Shown: positions 45,383 to 57,513, numbered from the stretch's first letter. The stretch is 64,000 nt of DNA from Diphasiastrum complanatum (GCA_029204225.1 CM055092.1:19647222-19711221); one strand, 5' to 3'. Notes: generated by a model from the sequence alone, not told the origin. A program made the numbers and translations.

Positions 45383-46072
45383 TGTGAAAAGTACAGTACT
45401 AAGGACCATAAATGGATCTTTGAATGATCCACAAGGTGATTGTATGCTTGTTAAACAATCTATCAGAAACTAGTCATAAGAAAACAAGATCTAGTTTAGC
45501 AGCTTGATAGGAAACAAGTAGAGACAATCAAAGCATTGATCAAATAGTCTAATCCAACTCCACACGTGTGGAAATAAGGTTGTAGTACGGCCTGTAGACA
45601 GTGTTTACAAAGTGCCAAAGCTGGGTTTCATTGAAAAATAGAGTAATCACCATACAATGAGAGGAAACTCGAGTTTCTCCTTGAGGCTCAAAAAAGTTTC
45701 TATCTTCTCACTATGGAGAATGGAAATACATAGTAAAACACACTTCCTTTGCAAAGTTAGGTGAAAATCCAGCATGTAATAAGGAAGTAGACTCCACTTT
45801 CTTGCCCTAATGTGAAAACCCTAGCCTAGATCCAAGAGTCATGCTTGGTAGGTGCATGGTAGGTACAAATCTCATCATAAATCATGGTCTAGATCCTACA
45901 AAGTAGGAATCACTACCAAATAGACACAACCACTCCTCTTGGCTCGTGGTAACCTACTTTAGGTGTGTATGTACAAGTGGCACTTTGGCCATTCAAGTAA
46001 CCAACAAACAATATTGACAAAATGTACAATATTCTACATGGCTAGATTTGCCAATGTAGGCAATTTTTCACA
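45383..46072 (-). repeat. 5' LTR of A1
   Basis: 690 bp. On the minus strand it ends TTTTCACA, directly followed by the primer site. It lacks coding sequence. Confidence 0.95.
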
Positions 46073-46077
46073 TAACC

Positions 46078-46262
46078 TAAAAAAATAGATCCAAAGTATC
46101 TTTGCCACTTGACATCCCTTTGATGATCTTGACTAACTCCAAATTGCCACCTTCTCTTTTGTGTAGTTGAAGTCCTTTGAGATCAACCTCTTGATCTTCC
46201 ACTTGACCATCAAAGCCATTGAAATTTTTTTTCCCAGATCCATTACTTGCATCCATTACATG
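46078..46262 (-). mobile_element. Family C4 segment (right part, beyond A1)
   Basis: With the A1 element and one copy of its TAACC duplication removed, the minus-strand frame 46077-46274 (ending GKDTLDLFF and a stop) continues into 40538-40770. So both are one ancestral segment. At 46262-46273 it abuts the truncated B2 LTR. Confidence 0.6.
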
Positions 46263-46273
46263 AAAAAAAATCA

Positions 46274-47173
46274 TGATTCTACTAACAAAGCGCGCAGTTT
46301 ACTTGACAAAGGATGAGAAAGAAATGAACGCAAACTTGAAACATTTTTATTTGTGATCAACCTCGAAGGATTCACGAAATATGCCTTGCAGTCAATTCGA
46401 AAGATTCGCAAAACAGTTTTTATAGAAGCGCATGGCTTTCTTGTTGAAGCTCGAAAGATTCGTGAATAGAATCTTGTCACAAAATATTATGTTTTTTGTT
46501 TAAACCTCAGATGTCGCGAACAATTCGTGAAATCTTCTGGACTGTTCTTCAAGCTCATCTGTCACAAAATTGTCGCAAACAGTTTGCAAAATATTCAGAA
46601 TTTCTTCTTCAAGCTCAAAGTTATCTGTCGCAAACAATTTGCAAAAGACCAAAATGTCGCGAAGAGACAAGTGTCATGAATAATTTGCAAAACACGAAGC
46701 TAAGATGAAGAGATGAACTGTCGCGAATAATCCGCAAACAAAATTTATTCGACCCTGGAAATAGAGCGTCGATTTGAATATCAACCATCGTAAACGATTA
46801 GATATCTACTGTTACAACATTAAAAGGCCAAAAGACCTGTCTTGTGGCAATATAAATACATGTGCACTACTCATTGTAACTCACTCAATCAAAGACACAA
46901 CAATGAGATAAGACGACAAGAGATGAATATTGATGATTCAGATTAAGAGTAAATTTTTTTTTTTTTGGATCAATAGTTTCTTATTGTCTAAAATTTTCTT
47001 AAGTTGTCTCTTAATTTTTGCATATAATTTTTGCACGCATATTCAATCAGAACTAATATTGTTCTATTAGTACAAAGATTAGATACAAATCCGATTGAAA
47101 CACTAATATTAATTTGATTTATTCAAACTTTCATCGTGTTCTCTGTGGAAAAATAATTATGATTTTTCCTACA
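46274..47173 (+). repeat. 5' LTR of copia family B copy 2, left end truncated
   Basis: It aligns with the B1 LTR from TGATTCTACTAACAAAGCGC onward and lacks the first 26 or so bases, where it meets the C4 segment. It ends TTTTTCCTACA, one base before the primer site. Several ATTCGTGAA/TTCGCGAA-type motifs are present. Confidence 0.85.
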
Positions 47174-47174
47174 G

Positions 47175-47186
47175 TGGTATCAGAGC
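47175..47186 (+). other. Primer-binding site of B2
   Basis: TGGTATCAGAGC follows the LTR after one base. A second copy, GTGGTATCAGAGC, occurs at 47208-47220, so the priming region is duplicated. Confidence 0.85.
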
Positions 47187-47293
47187 TGCAGGTTCAAAGC
47201 TGATACAGTGGTATCAGAGCAAATTAGACTCGATACAATAGTATCTTTGCATCCCTCTCAAAAGCCATATCTGAAGTTATAAAAAAATAGAAG

Positions 47294-48225
47294 ATGTCAT
47301 CGATCATCAATATCCAAGCTAAGATCACTACAATCTTGGACCCAGAAGGTTCAAACTACTTGATTTGGAAATTAAGGACTTTACTCTTATTAAAGGGCGA
47401 AGGTCTATGGCAATGGGTAGAACCAGTAGAGGAGAAGCCAGTAGCTACTCCTAGTAAAGAACTTCGAGAATGGAGTTTAAAAAATAACAAAGCTATAGCA
47501 ATTAATGACAATATAATGCTAGATCTTACATCAATTTCGAATGCAAAAGATTTATGAGAAGAATTGCAAACCAAGAATGAGACTTGACCTCGTAATCAGA
47601 TCATGTTCTTGGAAGACCAATTAACTTACCTACAGTGGGATGACAAGGACCTGAACACATTCGTGTGAAAGATAAAACATCTGTTTATTTCCTTGCAGAA
47701 TTCTGGTGCAAAAAATACAATTTCTAAGGAAAAACAACTTAGTAATTTTCTTCAAGCCCTACCCAGGTCATTCCACACAACAAAAATCTTATTGGCGAAA
47801 GATGCAAGAATGACACTTCAAAAGGCAATAGACGGAGTTAAAGAGGAAGTAGAAGCTTGTGAGCACTATGACGACAATGGTGATTTTGAAAATGCTCTAT
47901 TTACTCAAAAGAATAAATCCTCTAAAAAGTCTAAGTTTAAGAGGGAGTCTTCTAAAAAGAATGAGTCTAAGACAAATGAACAACAATCTGGAAAACAATA
48001 GAAAAATTTTGGTGATAAGAAGATCTGCAACAGATGCAAAAGATCAGGTCACATAGAAGAAAAGTGTTGGCTAAATCCAAAGATTGAATGCATTCATTGT
48101 CATAAACGGGATCATGCAGTAGTAGATTGTTATCATAATCCCAGAAATAAGGAGTAGAATCGAAATGAACCTTCAGATTCAAACTATGTTGAAGACAAAG
48201 CAGAATGCTCCAGAGCAGAATAAGA
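47294..48225 (+). pseudogene. Copia Gag, family B copy 2 (cut by C3)
   Basis: MSSIINIQAKITTIL..GSNYLIWKLR is the DUF4219-type start of plant copia Gag, followed by the UBN2 region. The tail is rich in Lys and Ser with two zinc knuckles: CNRCKRSGHIEEKC (about 48025) and CIHCHKRDHAVVDC (about 48091). In-frame stops occur at about 47555, 47587, 47665, 47999 and 48156. Coding stops at 48225 where the C3 LTR starts. Protease, integrase and the rest are not downstream in this window. Confidence 0.9.
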
Positions 48226-48872
48226 TGTGAAAAATTTCAGATTATTATGATCCAATCTACTTGAATGATCTTTGGTTAGAAAGAGAAATACACTACTAAT
48301 CTCACCAATGTAGAAAAATCAGCATCTACACACAAATTGAGATGCAAACACTAATAGAACTTGATCAACCTTGAATGAAATAAAAAAGTACTGTTGCTAT
48401 CCGTACAAAACCAGCAAGCTACTGTATTTCACATGTGTGGATCTAAAAATAGCAAATATAGATCATTCTACACATAGAATTGCAAGCAATCAACAAGATA
48501 GTGCACCAATGGATAGTAGAACCCAAGAGAACCATGTCTAAGCATGAAATGAGATAGAGAAGAGAGAAGATCACTCTCTCCACACGTTACATCCTTTTAT
48601 AACATGTCCAAACCCTATTTGGCCGCTTGGCTTTCCCACCAAAATGCTAACTCTACTTTTGGGTCTAGATTCAATGTACCCAACTATTCAAATTTGAATT
48701 TACTCAAACTCGCATTCTAACTTTTCCACACTTTCAAAAAGTGTTTATTCAAATGAAATTTAGACTAATGAACTTTGAAAAGTCAACAACTAATTCTAAA
48801 ACAAGTTTTGGCCTCAATATGCCAAATATGAAAATATAGCAAAATGTGATGAAACTAGTTGAATTTTTCACA
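48226..48872 (-). repeat. 3' LTR of copia family C copy 3
   Basis: 647 bp from TGTGAAAAATTTCAG to GAATTTTTCACA, followed by CTCCCTCTTCAACTAG, the reverse complement of the purine tract. The insertion point is within B2 gag. The 5' LTR on the right was not found. Confidence 0.85.
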
Positions 48873-51800
48873 CTCCCTCTTCAACTAGTTTTAGCATAAA
48901 CTTTGATAGCACTCCAAGTGAAGTCCTATGCTTCATGAACAAGTCTTTTCCCAATGCTTTTGTGAAGATATCAGTACACATTCCCTTGAAGACACATGTT
49001 GAAGCTCCACCTCCTTTGCAATGACTTGCTCCCTTACAAAGTGATATTGTATCTCAATATGCTTGCTCCTAGCATGAAAGATAGGATTGGATGCCATTCT
49101 TTGGGCTGATTGATTGTCACAAAAGATGATTGGGCTCTCTGAAAAATTCAGCAAGTGAAGATCCTTGATCATCCTCTTGATCCATACCATTTCCTTTGTG
49201 CAATATGTAAGAGCTTTGTACTCGGCCTCACTAGATGACAATGAGATAGTGGCTTGTTTCTTCAACATCCATGATATAGCTCCATCACCTATGAAAATAC
49301 AATAAGCACTTATGGATTTCCTATCCATTACATCTCCAGAATAGTCCTAATCTGAAAATCCAAAAAGATTAGATGATGATCCCTCATACAATATGCCAAA
49401 ATCTCGAGTTCCAATGATGTACCTCAAAACTCGCTTTCCTAGCTTCCAATGCTCCTTACTAGGATCTTGCATGAATTGACTCAATCTTCCAACACAATAG
49501 CTTAGATCAGGTCTAGTAATGGCTAGATAGATGAGTGAACCAACTAGCTTCCTATAGAGAGTAATGTCCTTGAAGGATCTTTCATTACCTCTTATAGTTA
49601 GCTTTACATGAGACTCCCTAGGTGTATCAATAGCTTTTGCATCTACCATATGAGATCTTTCTAGAATAGAATTAGCATACTTATTTTGACAAATGAAAGT
49701 AGATTGATAATATCTAATAACTTCTATTCCCAAAATGTAATGCAAATTACCAAGATCATGCACCTCAACGTCCTTCTTGAGAGCATTCTTGATATCCTCG
49801 ACATTTTGATTGTCTCCACCACTCAAGATAATATCATCCACAGAGATTAGAAAGATGGTAACATCATTTCCAGCAAACCTATAATAAAGTGAATGACCAT
49901 ACTCACTCATAACAAAGCCTTGAGAGAGTAAAAAAGTGTTAAGCTTAGCATACCAACTCCTTGGTGCTTGCTTAAGGCCATACAAACTCTTTTGTAGAAG
50001 ACACACATGATTTGGCTTTGTTGATGAAATGTAGCTCTTGGGTTGCTCCATGTACACTTCCTCCTCAAGATCACCATTCAAGAATGCATTTGAAATGTCC
50101 ATTTGCCATAGATCCCATCCATAAAGTGTAGTAAGTAAAATGATGACTCGAATGCTTACCATCTTTGCCACGGGTGCAAAGGTCTCATCATAGTCAATCC
50201 CTTGTTGTTGAGAATATCCTTTTGCCAACCTTGCTTTGTACTTGTTGATAGATCCATCCTGGTTTCTCTTCGCCTTGAAGATCCATTTGCATCCAATAGC
50301 TTTCTTATCCTTAGGCAACTCCACCAATCTCCATGTTCCATTCTTCATAAGAGCTTGATACTCAAGATCCATTGCTTGGATCCACTCCTCTTCTTTCCTT
50401 GCTTGATCTACACTTGTAGGCCCATCCAAAGAGGTTAGGAAAGCAACATAATTTCCAAAAACTACTTGCTTACCCTTTTGATCATATGTGAGCCTTGAAG
50501 GTACTGTCTTTCTCTTGATGTTCTCCTTGGCTTTTGACTTGATGAAGGTCCATCATCATCACCATCCAAAGTAGGATCCTTCTCATCAACATCAAGAATG
50601 TTAGATCCATCAACTCTACCATCAATCATGCTTGAAGAAACTTTTGTAATGTTTCCCATATCAAAAATGACATCTCTACCAGCAATCACTTTGCTAGTAG
50701 AAGGAATGTAAACCTTGTAGGCTTTACTCAGCTCACTATATCCAACAAAAATACCTCTTCTTGATGATTGATCCTCCTTGGTCCTATCATCAAGAGTAAT
50801 GTTGACATAGCATGTGCATCCAAAGGTTCTTAGAAAGTTGACACTCGGCCTCCTCTTGAATAGTATCTCAAAAGGTGTCCTTTCATCCAAAATAGCACTC
50901 GACCACCTATTGCACAAGAAATTGGCACACAACAAAGCTTGATCCCAAAATGGTTTGTCAAGATTAGCACTTAACCTCATAGCTTTAGCAATTTTACATA
51001 AAGTCCTATTCTTCCTTTTAGCCACTCCATTTTATTGTGGGGTCCTTGATGTTGTATACTCTCTCTTGATCCCATTCTCATCACAAAAGGCCTTGAACTT
51101 GTTAGATATGTACTCACCAGCATTGTCACCTCTCAAGCACTAGATCTTTGTGAAAAATTGGTTCTCCCTTGCATTCTTGAACTTGACAAAGACATCATAC
51201 ACTTTATCCTTGTTCTTTAGTAGATAGACCCAACAAAATCTACTAAAATCATCAATGAATGTTACATACATCTTAGCTCCACTATTGCTAATTGTAGTAA
51301 ATCCATGAATATCCAAATGTACAAGTTGAAAAGGCTTTGTAGATCTAGAAATAGATCTAGTATAAGGTAGTCTATGTGACTTAGACAAAGCACAAGACTC
51401 ACAAACATGCTTGACACCACTTAAGGAACTTGGAAGACCAATCACAACCTTCTTCCTTGCCATTACCTCCAATGACTTGAAGTTGAGGTGTCCCATCCTT
51501 TTGTGCCAAACCTCTTGAATAGAAATTTGCTCCCTTGCAACACATCCAACTTGGTTAGCAATAACACAAGCATCTAGTTTGAACAACTTCCCTTGCCTTT
51601 TACCTTTTCCAATCAAGACATCCTTCCTTTGGTCAAACAAGCATCTCCATCAAACTCCACCTTGAGGCCCTTACTTAGCATTTGACTCACACTAAGCAAA
51701 TTCTTGGTTATAGATGGAATAAACAAGACATCTTCCAAATGAACATTCCTATTTGTAGAGAGAGAAATAGGAATTGTGCCAATCCCTTTGATTGCACACT

Positions 51801-52355
51801 CACCATCATTGGCCATGTAGATCACCCTCTTGTCATCTCCATATGCCAACAAAGAAGTGAAGTACTCTTTCTGAAAGGTCATGTGTGAACTTGTACTTAC
51901 TTGAATAAGCTCTCCTTCCTTAATGCTTTCAACAATGCAAGCCAACTCATCATTCAATGCTTTGATTCTCAAAACAGAAGTACTTGGACTTTCTTCATTC
52001 TTTTGCAAACAAGAAAAAATTTTCCTTCTTAGAGTCAACGCTTTAGAAGTAGACTTGGATTCATAAAGCTTCTTCAATGAATTCCAAGCTTCCAAAGTTG
52101 ATATGCACTTACCAACTTCCTCGAGAAGTTCATTGGTAACATTCATCTTTATCATGTGTAGAGCCTTCTTGGCCCTCTTGTCATAACTCATTTGATCTTG
52201 TTGTGTTGTTGGTCTCTCCTCCAAGCCTACAACAATATCCAAAACATCATTCATCTCAAGAAGTGACTCCATCCTCACTTTCTACAATGAATAGTTAGTT
52301 GATGTAAGCCTATCATTGGCTTCCAACATGACTCCAATTGAGGTTGCCATGTAGC
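48873..52355 (-). pseudogene. Copia Gag-Pol, family C copy 3
   Basis: This is the most complete C copy. Gag starts near 52355 (ATSIGVMLEANDRL), has a stop just before RMESLLEMND, and runs to about 51905. A deletion then joins GELIQVS directly to SSHMTFQKEYF, removing the zinc knuckle and the protease D-S-G motif. Integrase follows with MGHLNFKSLEVMA, CESCALSKSHRLPY, FIDDFSRFCWVYLL, a DNAGEY block and PQ.NGVAKRKNRTLC, with stops. RT shows [28 protein letters not shown] and SVDDIILSGG (Tyr of YVDD replaced by Ser). RNase H ends near 48933. The leader, primer site and 5' LTR are missing. Confidence 0.9.
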
Positions 52356-53912
52356 AATGACTTGATCTTCTCTTTCAACCTATTTCAATGCACAAAGCAC
52401 TCCTTTGAACAACAACAAATGCTTTCAAAATAAATCACCAAGATTTGAAACTATCTCACAAATTCTCTTCTAGCACTTACCCAAGCAAATCAACACATAG
52501 AATCATGGAATCTTGATCAACCTATGATCTAAGACACTCCTCTCCTTTGTTTAGGTCTACTAGATTGTTCTCTTTGAACTCCCACTAGACAATAGAAGTC
52601 TTTCATTCCATTCCATTTGATTAGCTCCCACTTTGTTATTCTTATTGTTATTTTATTTTATCTTGTGATTGTCCATGGTTTTATTATGCTTATTACTTAA
52701 AGTCATCTTGCTTGGCTTTATTCACATTTTTCCTTGTTTGTATAGGTGAATTTTTAGCCCCAAAAAAAAATTTGTTTGATCCAATGTGATAAACTTTTGA
52801 AATGTTTTGGCCCATCACAAACATGTACTCATGGTTAGAAGTATTTACTTTTTGTAGATTTTTTTTTTTTTTTGCTTCATTTAGATTGATTACTCTTTCA
52901 ATAGGACATATCAACCCTTTTGCAACATGAAATTTTTTGATTTTTATTTGTGGACAATTTCTATTTTAATGTTGTTTCTCCATGCACATATAGTAACTCT
53001 AGATTCTACAAAAGATAGTTTTTAATATCATAAAATTACAATAGTTCTAAGCTTTCTCAAACACCACATGTGACTCATCTTCCAAGTCATCTATTTGAAA
53101 ATCTTTATTAGCGTCAAACATGTGTTATTGTAATCAAAGAAAACAAAAATGGTAGGTATGAAGTGATACCACATTTGAGTGCCTTGAAGAAAAATTCAAC
53201 CTATAACAGACAAGGTTTTTTGACTTTTCGAGAGAAAAATCGAATATGATATATTTTATTATTATTAAGAGGGAGTGACCTTGGTGTTCACATATGTAGG
53301 TCAAACAAAATTAGAGAATCAAAATGTCGTAATATTAATATATATGCCCAATAATATGGATTAAATTCAAAAACCAATTCTCATATACAATTTCTTTTTT
53401 TTCTTTTCTAAAAAAGTACCACCAAGTGCATATCAAGAAGTCAATGTTTCACACATTTCAAAGTTTCTTACTATGTCAATATGTCTAATTCATGTAAACA
53501 ACAATTATAGTGGGCCATTGTGTCAATCAAAGTTCCGTGCAAACACTACACATTTTCGTGGTCAAAGAAAATGGTTGGAAAGTAATACCTTGAACAAAAT
53601 CCAAGCCTTGCACCTTGAAGAAAAGCCAAAACCATAAGTACAATATACCAAGCTATTGTGAAACAAAATAATTGAACTCACAACAATGTAATTTAGTATT
53701 AGTCATGCAATGTTGTCATGTGAGGTCAAAATTTTACCAAGTTTTTGATATTTTTCTTGGCATGGCTCCACCACACATGGCACATCCATGCCAAAACTTT
53801 TTCAACAAGGCCATTGACAACAAATAGGCCCAAGAGAAGAAGCTTAGGAATCTTAAAGCTCAACACATGAGAGAAGACTCTTGTGGCCAATTTCCCCCTC
53901 CCTTCCTCTTAA
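52356..53912. other. Gene-free interval
   Basis: The first part may be the decayed leader of C3, but no primer site is seen. The rest is AT-rich with poly-T runs (52859-52874) and no recognisable frame, LTR end or inverted repeat. Confidence 0.4.
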
Positions 53913-54411
53913 GCCATCTGCAACTCCTTCTTCAACCACTTCTCTCTTCTCTACAATCTTGCTAATCCATCGAAGACCTCCGCAGAAGATATCTCCAACT
54001 ACTGCGCTTTCCCCTCTCCTCTCTCCCTGGTTGACTCTATCTCCCTCTCTTCCCCCCTCTCTCTGGATGAGCTTTTTCTTTTTCTTAAATCTCTTAATAG
54101 GGACAAAACTCCTGGTCTGGATGGCGTCACTACTGATTTTTTTCTTGCTCACTAGAAAATTGTAGGTCCATCTTTCCTTCTTGCCATTAGCATGACGCTG
54201 ATTAGTGGCTCCTTTCCCTCCTCTTTCTCGCAAGGACTTATTAAACTTGTGCCTAAAGATAAGTTGCCCTCTATCATCTCTGACTATCGTCCTCTTATGA
54301 TGCTAAACACTTCTTACAAGATTGTTGCAAAGGCCATTGCCAAGAGGATTGCCCCTCTCCTTCCCTCTCACCTCTCTAAAAACCATTAAATTTTTTACTA
54401 GATTACTCTTA
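53913..54411 (+). pseudogene. LINE (non-LTR) reverse transcriptase fragment
   Basis: The + strand encodes CNSFFNHFSLLYN, then SLDELFLFLKSLNRDKTPGLDGVTTDFF, equivalent to the LINE block with KSPGPDG. A stop follows, then GLIKLVPKDKLPSIISDYRPLMMLNTSYKIVAKAIAKRI, equivalent to the L1-type I.LIPK...DFRPISL.N..YKI..K.LA.RL segment. These are the fingers and early palm of a non-LTR RT, without the YADD box. Both frame and length are truncated. No poly-A tail or target duplication was identified. Confidence 0.85.
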
Positions 54412-54651
54412 TGATTGTGACCAGTCTTTGGATGATGCACCATAGAGGATCTGGATAGATACATAACAAAATCAATTGCTCTTTTTTCCTGAAAGCCCTT
54501 CTCAATCAATAAGAATTGTATATAAAAATTTAGTTGTTCAATATTCAGTCGATCCCATGCTGACATTTTTTGATTCTGAACGATATATAATTTTTGACGA
54601 GTACATAGGTAAAAAAATAGATAAATTAGATGGTCTATATTTAATATATAT

Positions 54652-55634
54652 TTGGTCTCATATATGAATTATTTTAATCCTGCTATTTGTAAGGAACTAA
54701 TGAATAAGTCTTCGGACCTCACCGACCCAATTGTCGAAGCTGGACTCAATTATTGGGTTCAATTGTACAAAAGCGAAAGTGTTCCAGGTGTTTTTGTGCT
54801 TACTCAATTTTTTTGTCACTTGTTTAAGGATGAGCAATCAGCTTGATCATGTTTACGACCCATGTCAAGCGATACCGAAATTTTTCTTGTACCATACTGT
54901 CAAAAGTATGTTTTTTTTTTGTTTGGATTGTATGTATTGTTTTATTGTATGTTTTATTTGTATTTTTTTCATTTACATGTCGTTGACTATTTGGTTGATT
55001 GCAGTCATCACTGGTTTGTACATATCATATCACTAAGAGTGGATGAAGCCGGTTTGTGCAAATCAAGGGTGCTGAGAATGAACTCTTTGAGGTCAACACA
55101 CCTCAATGTTGACATTGAGATGTACAAAAGCATGATCATATATTTTTCAATGAAGGCCCTGTGTGTAGCAAAGCACATAGAGATAATAGACGCACAAGTA
55201 ACCAATTTCTCAATTACTTTTTTCGTGATTCAAATTGTCATATAAAAAAAATGTGAAACTAACATCCTGTATTTTGATTCTCAATCCTCTCAACAAGTTG
55301 TCTCATTCAGTTGTGGCTGGTATGCCATTAAAAATGTAAAGTGTTTTATGGAATGGTTCATTAGCCAAGGTGAAAATGTCGATATATGTCAAGTAATTTG
55401 AGTTTGGATGTACACTGATTTTATTTATATGATTTTTTTATTTTTGTGTATTCGTCTAACTTGTTTATTGTTGATGATTTGCAGTTCACCTGTCCAAAAT
55501 TCACACAAAATGACATATTTGAATTTCGACAAGAGATGATTAAGATTTTCCTCTCTAATGCAACATCGGTGACAACGGAACAAGAAGCTGGGGAGCTTGC
55601 ACTTGAAAGAGCAAGGTGTCGTTCCCATCCTTAA
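54652..55634 (+). pseudogene. ULP1/SENP-type cysteine protease (C48) pseudogene
   Basis: Three coding blocks join cleanly across GT-AG introns: about 54652-54905, 55005-55392 and 55485-55634 (introns 99 and 92 bp). Block 1 has NYWVQLYKSES..FVLTQFF and, after a TGA at 54844, FLVPYCQ. The first junction creates NHHWFVHI, matching the catalytic-His block NHWVL.V of the family. The usual Asp of the DSL motif is replaced by Asn (VLRMNSLRS). The Cys block reads QQVVSFSCGWYAIKNVKCF. The last block gives DIFEFRQEMIKIFL and ends RCRSHP. A TAA at 55243-55245 also breaks it. The family removes ubiquitin-like SUMO from proteins, and related domains occur in Mutator-like and CACTA transposons, which may be the source here. 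Confidence 0.7.
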
Positions 55635-55847
55635 TGAACTATAAGAAAAAATTGCTCAGAACTAGGACTTATCGGCTTGATTTTCCTGCAATGTCAAATT
55701 GTAGGAGTTGAAGACCTAGTCCAGACTCTATTTTCCTTGATTTTTGCACATTTCGCTCTTGTGTGTGCCGAGTATTCGTTCTCCATCGGCTACTGTTCTA
55801 CATGCACACAAGTGTGATATCCTACATTTTGAGTCCGTATATATCGC

Positions 55848-56165
55848 TCATGTGCACATTTTGAACAACCAATTTTTTTCGTCCTGCTTATCTTGCACAT
55901 AGATCTGATATTTGTCAAAGATGGCCTCCTCCTCCGGAGCCAACCGGGAGAGCACCCTCACTACATTTTTGTCTGAGTTTGGCTTAGATTCAAAAATATA
56001 GTCAACATCCATGTGATTTGCATAGGTCAACTCCCCTTCATGCATTTCATTGACCTTGTCCATTTCTTCCCGCAGTTTAAGCAAAGATTGGACATGATGT
56101 ATGGTAGGTTGTTTGAGCAATTTAGAAGCTCTACAATGTGTAATGTCTGCAAAAGAAAATGTCAT
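55848..56165 (-). CDS. Hypothetical protein fragment
   Basis: A 105-residue minus-strand frame of ordinary protein composition (LLKLREEMDKVNEMHEGELTY, VLSRLAPEEEAIFDKYQIYV) that I cannot assign. It lies between the ULP1 pseudogene and the A2 LTR at 56198, which may have cut it. It could be a stray exon or chance. Confidence 0.25.
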   Translation of the reverse strand: MTFSFADITHCRASKLLKQPTIHHVQSLLKLREEMDKVNEMHEGELTYANHMDVDYIFESKPNSDKNVVRVLSRLAPEEEAIFDKYQIYVQDKQDEKNWLFKMCT

Positions 56166-56197
56166 CTTGTTGAATACCAGACCGAGTTTATACTTTT

Positions 56198-56888
56198 TGT
56201 GAAAAATTGCCTACATTGGCAAATCTAGCCATGTAGAATATTGTACATTTTGTCAATAATTTTTGTTAGTCACTTGAATGGCCAAAGTGCCACCTGTAAA
56301 TCCACACCTAAGGTAGGTTACCACGAGTCAAGAAGAGTGGTTGTGTCCCATTGGTAGTGATTCCTACTTTGTAGGATCTAGACCTTGATTTATGATGAGA
56401 TTTGTATCTACCATGCACCTACCAAGCATGACTCTTGGATCTAGGCTAGGATTTTCACATTAGGACAAGAAAGTTGAGTCTAATTCCTTATTACATGCTG
56501 GATTTTCACCTAACTTTGCAAAGGAAGTGTCTTTTACTATGTATTCCCATTCTCCATAGTGATAAGATAGAAACCTTTTGGAGCCTCAAGGAGAAACTCA
56601 GATTTTCTCTCTATGTATTGTGATTGCTATTGATTCCAATGAAACCTAGCTTTGGCACACCTCAAACTCTTTCTACAAGCCGTACTACAGCCTGATCTTC
56701 ACACGTGGGAACTCGAATTATATTTTATGATCAAGTTTCTAATTGTCTCTACTTGTTTTCTATCAAACTGCTAAACTAGATCTTGTTTTCTGATGACTAG
56801 TATCTGATAGATTGTTTGACAAGCACACAATCAACCTTGTGGATCATTCAAAGATCCATTTATGGTCCTTAGTACTATACTTTCAACA
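56198..56888 (+). repeat. 5' LTR of copia A2
   Basis: 691 bp, the reverse complement of the A1 LTRs with moderate divergence, so on the + strand it is a 5' LTR. It runs from TGTGAAAAATTGCC to ACTTTCAACA and is followed directly by the primer site. Confidence 0.9.
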
Positions 56889-56900
56889 TGGTATCAGATC
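56889..56900 (+). other. Primer-binding site of A2
   Basis: TGGTATCAGATC differs from the A1 site (TGGTATCAGAGC) at one base. A leader similar to that of A1 follows to 57513. Confidence 0.85.
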
Positions 56901-57513
56901 AAGGTTATGGATCAGTGTTTAAAACTAATCCACTTGTAGCAGGTTTTTGGTGCAAAAAAGCTAGTATTGGAAGGGCGAGCTGGTAACCTGGAATTGGAGA
57001 GGGAATTTGATCCCAAACTTCTTGTGGATCAAAATCTATACTGTTCACATGTGTGGGCAACTCTGAACCAGCATCTAAACCCCCATATTCATTGGATCAC
57101 TGTAATTTCATTTGGTGTCAGTTTGATGTAATTTTTAGTGCAAATCCTAGAATAAGCTACCAAGATTATTTGCCATTAATTAGTTTTGGATTTGATTCAT
57201 GAGAAATAATTAATCTAGGCTGAATTCAGACCTTCTTAAAGTGGAAACTAGGTCTAGAAAGTACATCAACGTGAAAGAGAGAGATAGAGTCATTCTATTG
57301 TCCAAAAATAGCCAAGATTGGCAAGATTTGCTTGAGAGTACTTTTCACTTCATCTTATCTTCATTCCAGATTTGTGAGGGAGTGATAGAACTATGATTAC
57401 AAGTCCATCTGTTGGACTAGAAGTCAAGATTTGAGTGAAACACTACAAGTTAGAAACCTTTCTGAGTTTCAAGTTCAACCAAATCTATATCGTGTGTAGA
57501 ATTTTACAGTAAG

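Larger units (their letters stand above)
40776..46072 (-). mobile_element. Nearly intact Ty1/copia retrotransposon A1
   Basis: A structurally complete 5.3-kb element on the minus strand: 5' LTR 45383-46072, primer site 45371-45382, gag from 44751, protease, an integrase C-terminal part, RT and RNase H to 41427, purine tract 41466-41474, and 3' LTR 40776-41465. A perfect 5-bp target duplication TAACC flanks it (40771-40775, 46073-46077). The LTRs differ at only two sites that I can see, so insertion was recent. The integrase catalytic core is deleted and gag has lesions, so it cannot have moved with its own proteins. Confidence 0.95.

Noticed and set aside
53853-54233. A 126-residue minus-strand Arg/Gly/Glu-rich frame
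   Set aside because: It is the antisense shadow of the LINE RT fragment, whose sense strand has family motifs.
55140-55260. A third intron in the ULP1 pseudogene
   Set aside because: There is a GTAACC but no AG acceptor before the Cys block. The frame continues with a single TAA, so a stop is the simpler reading.
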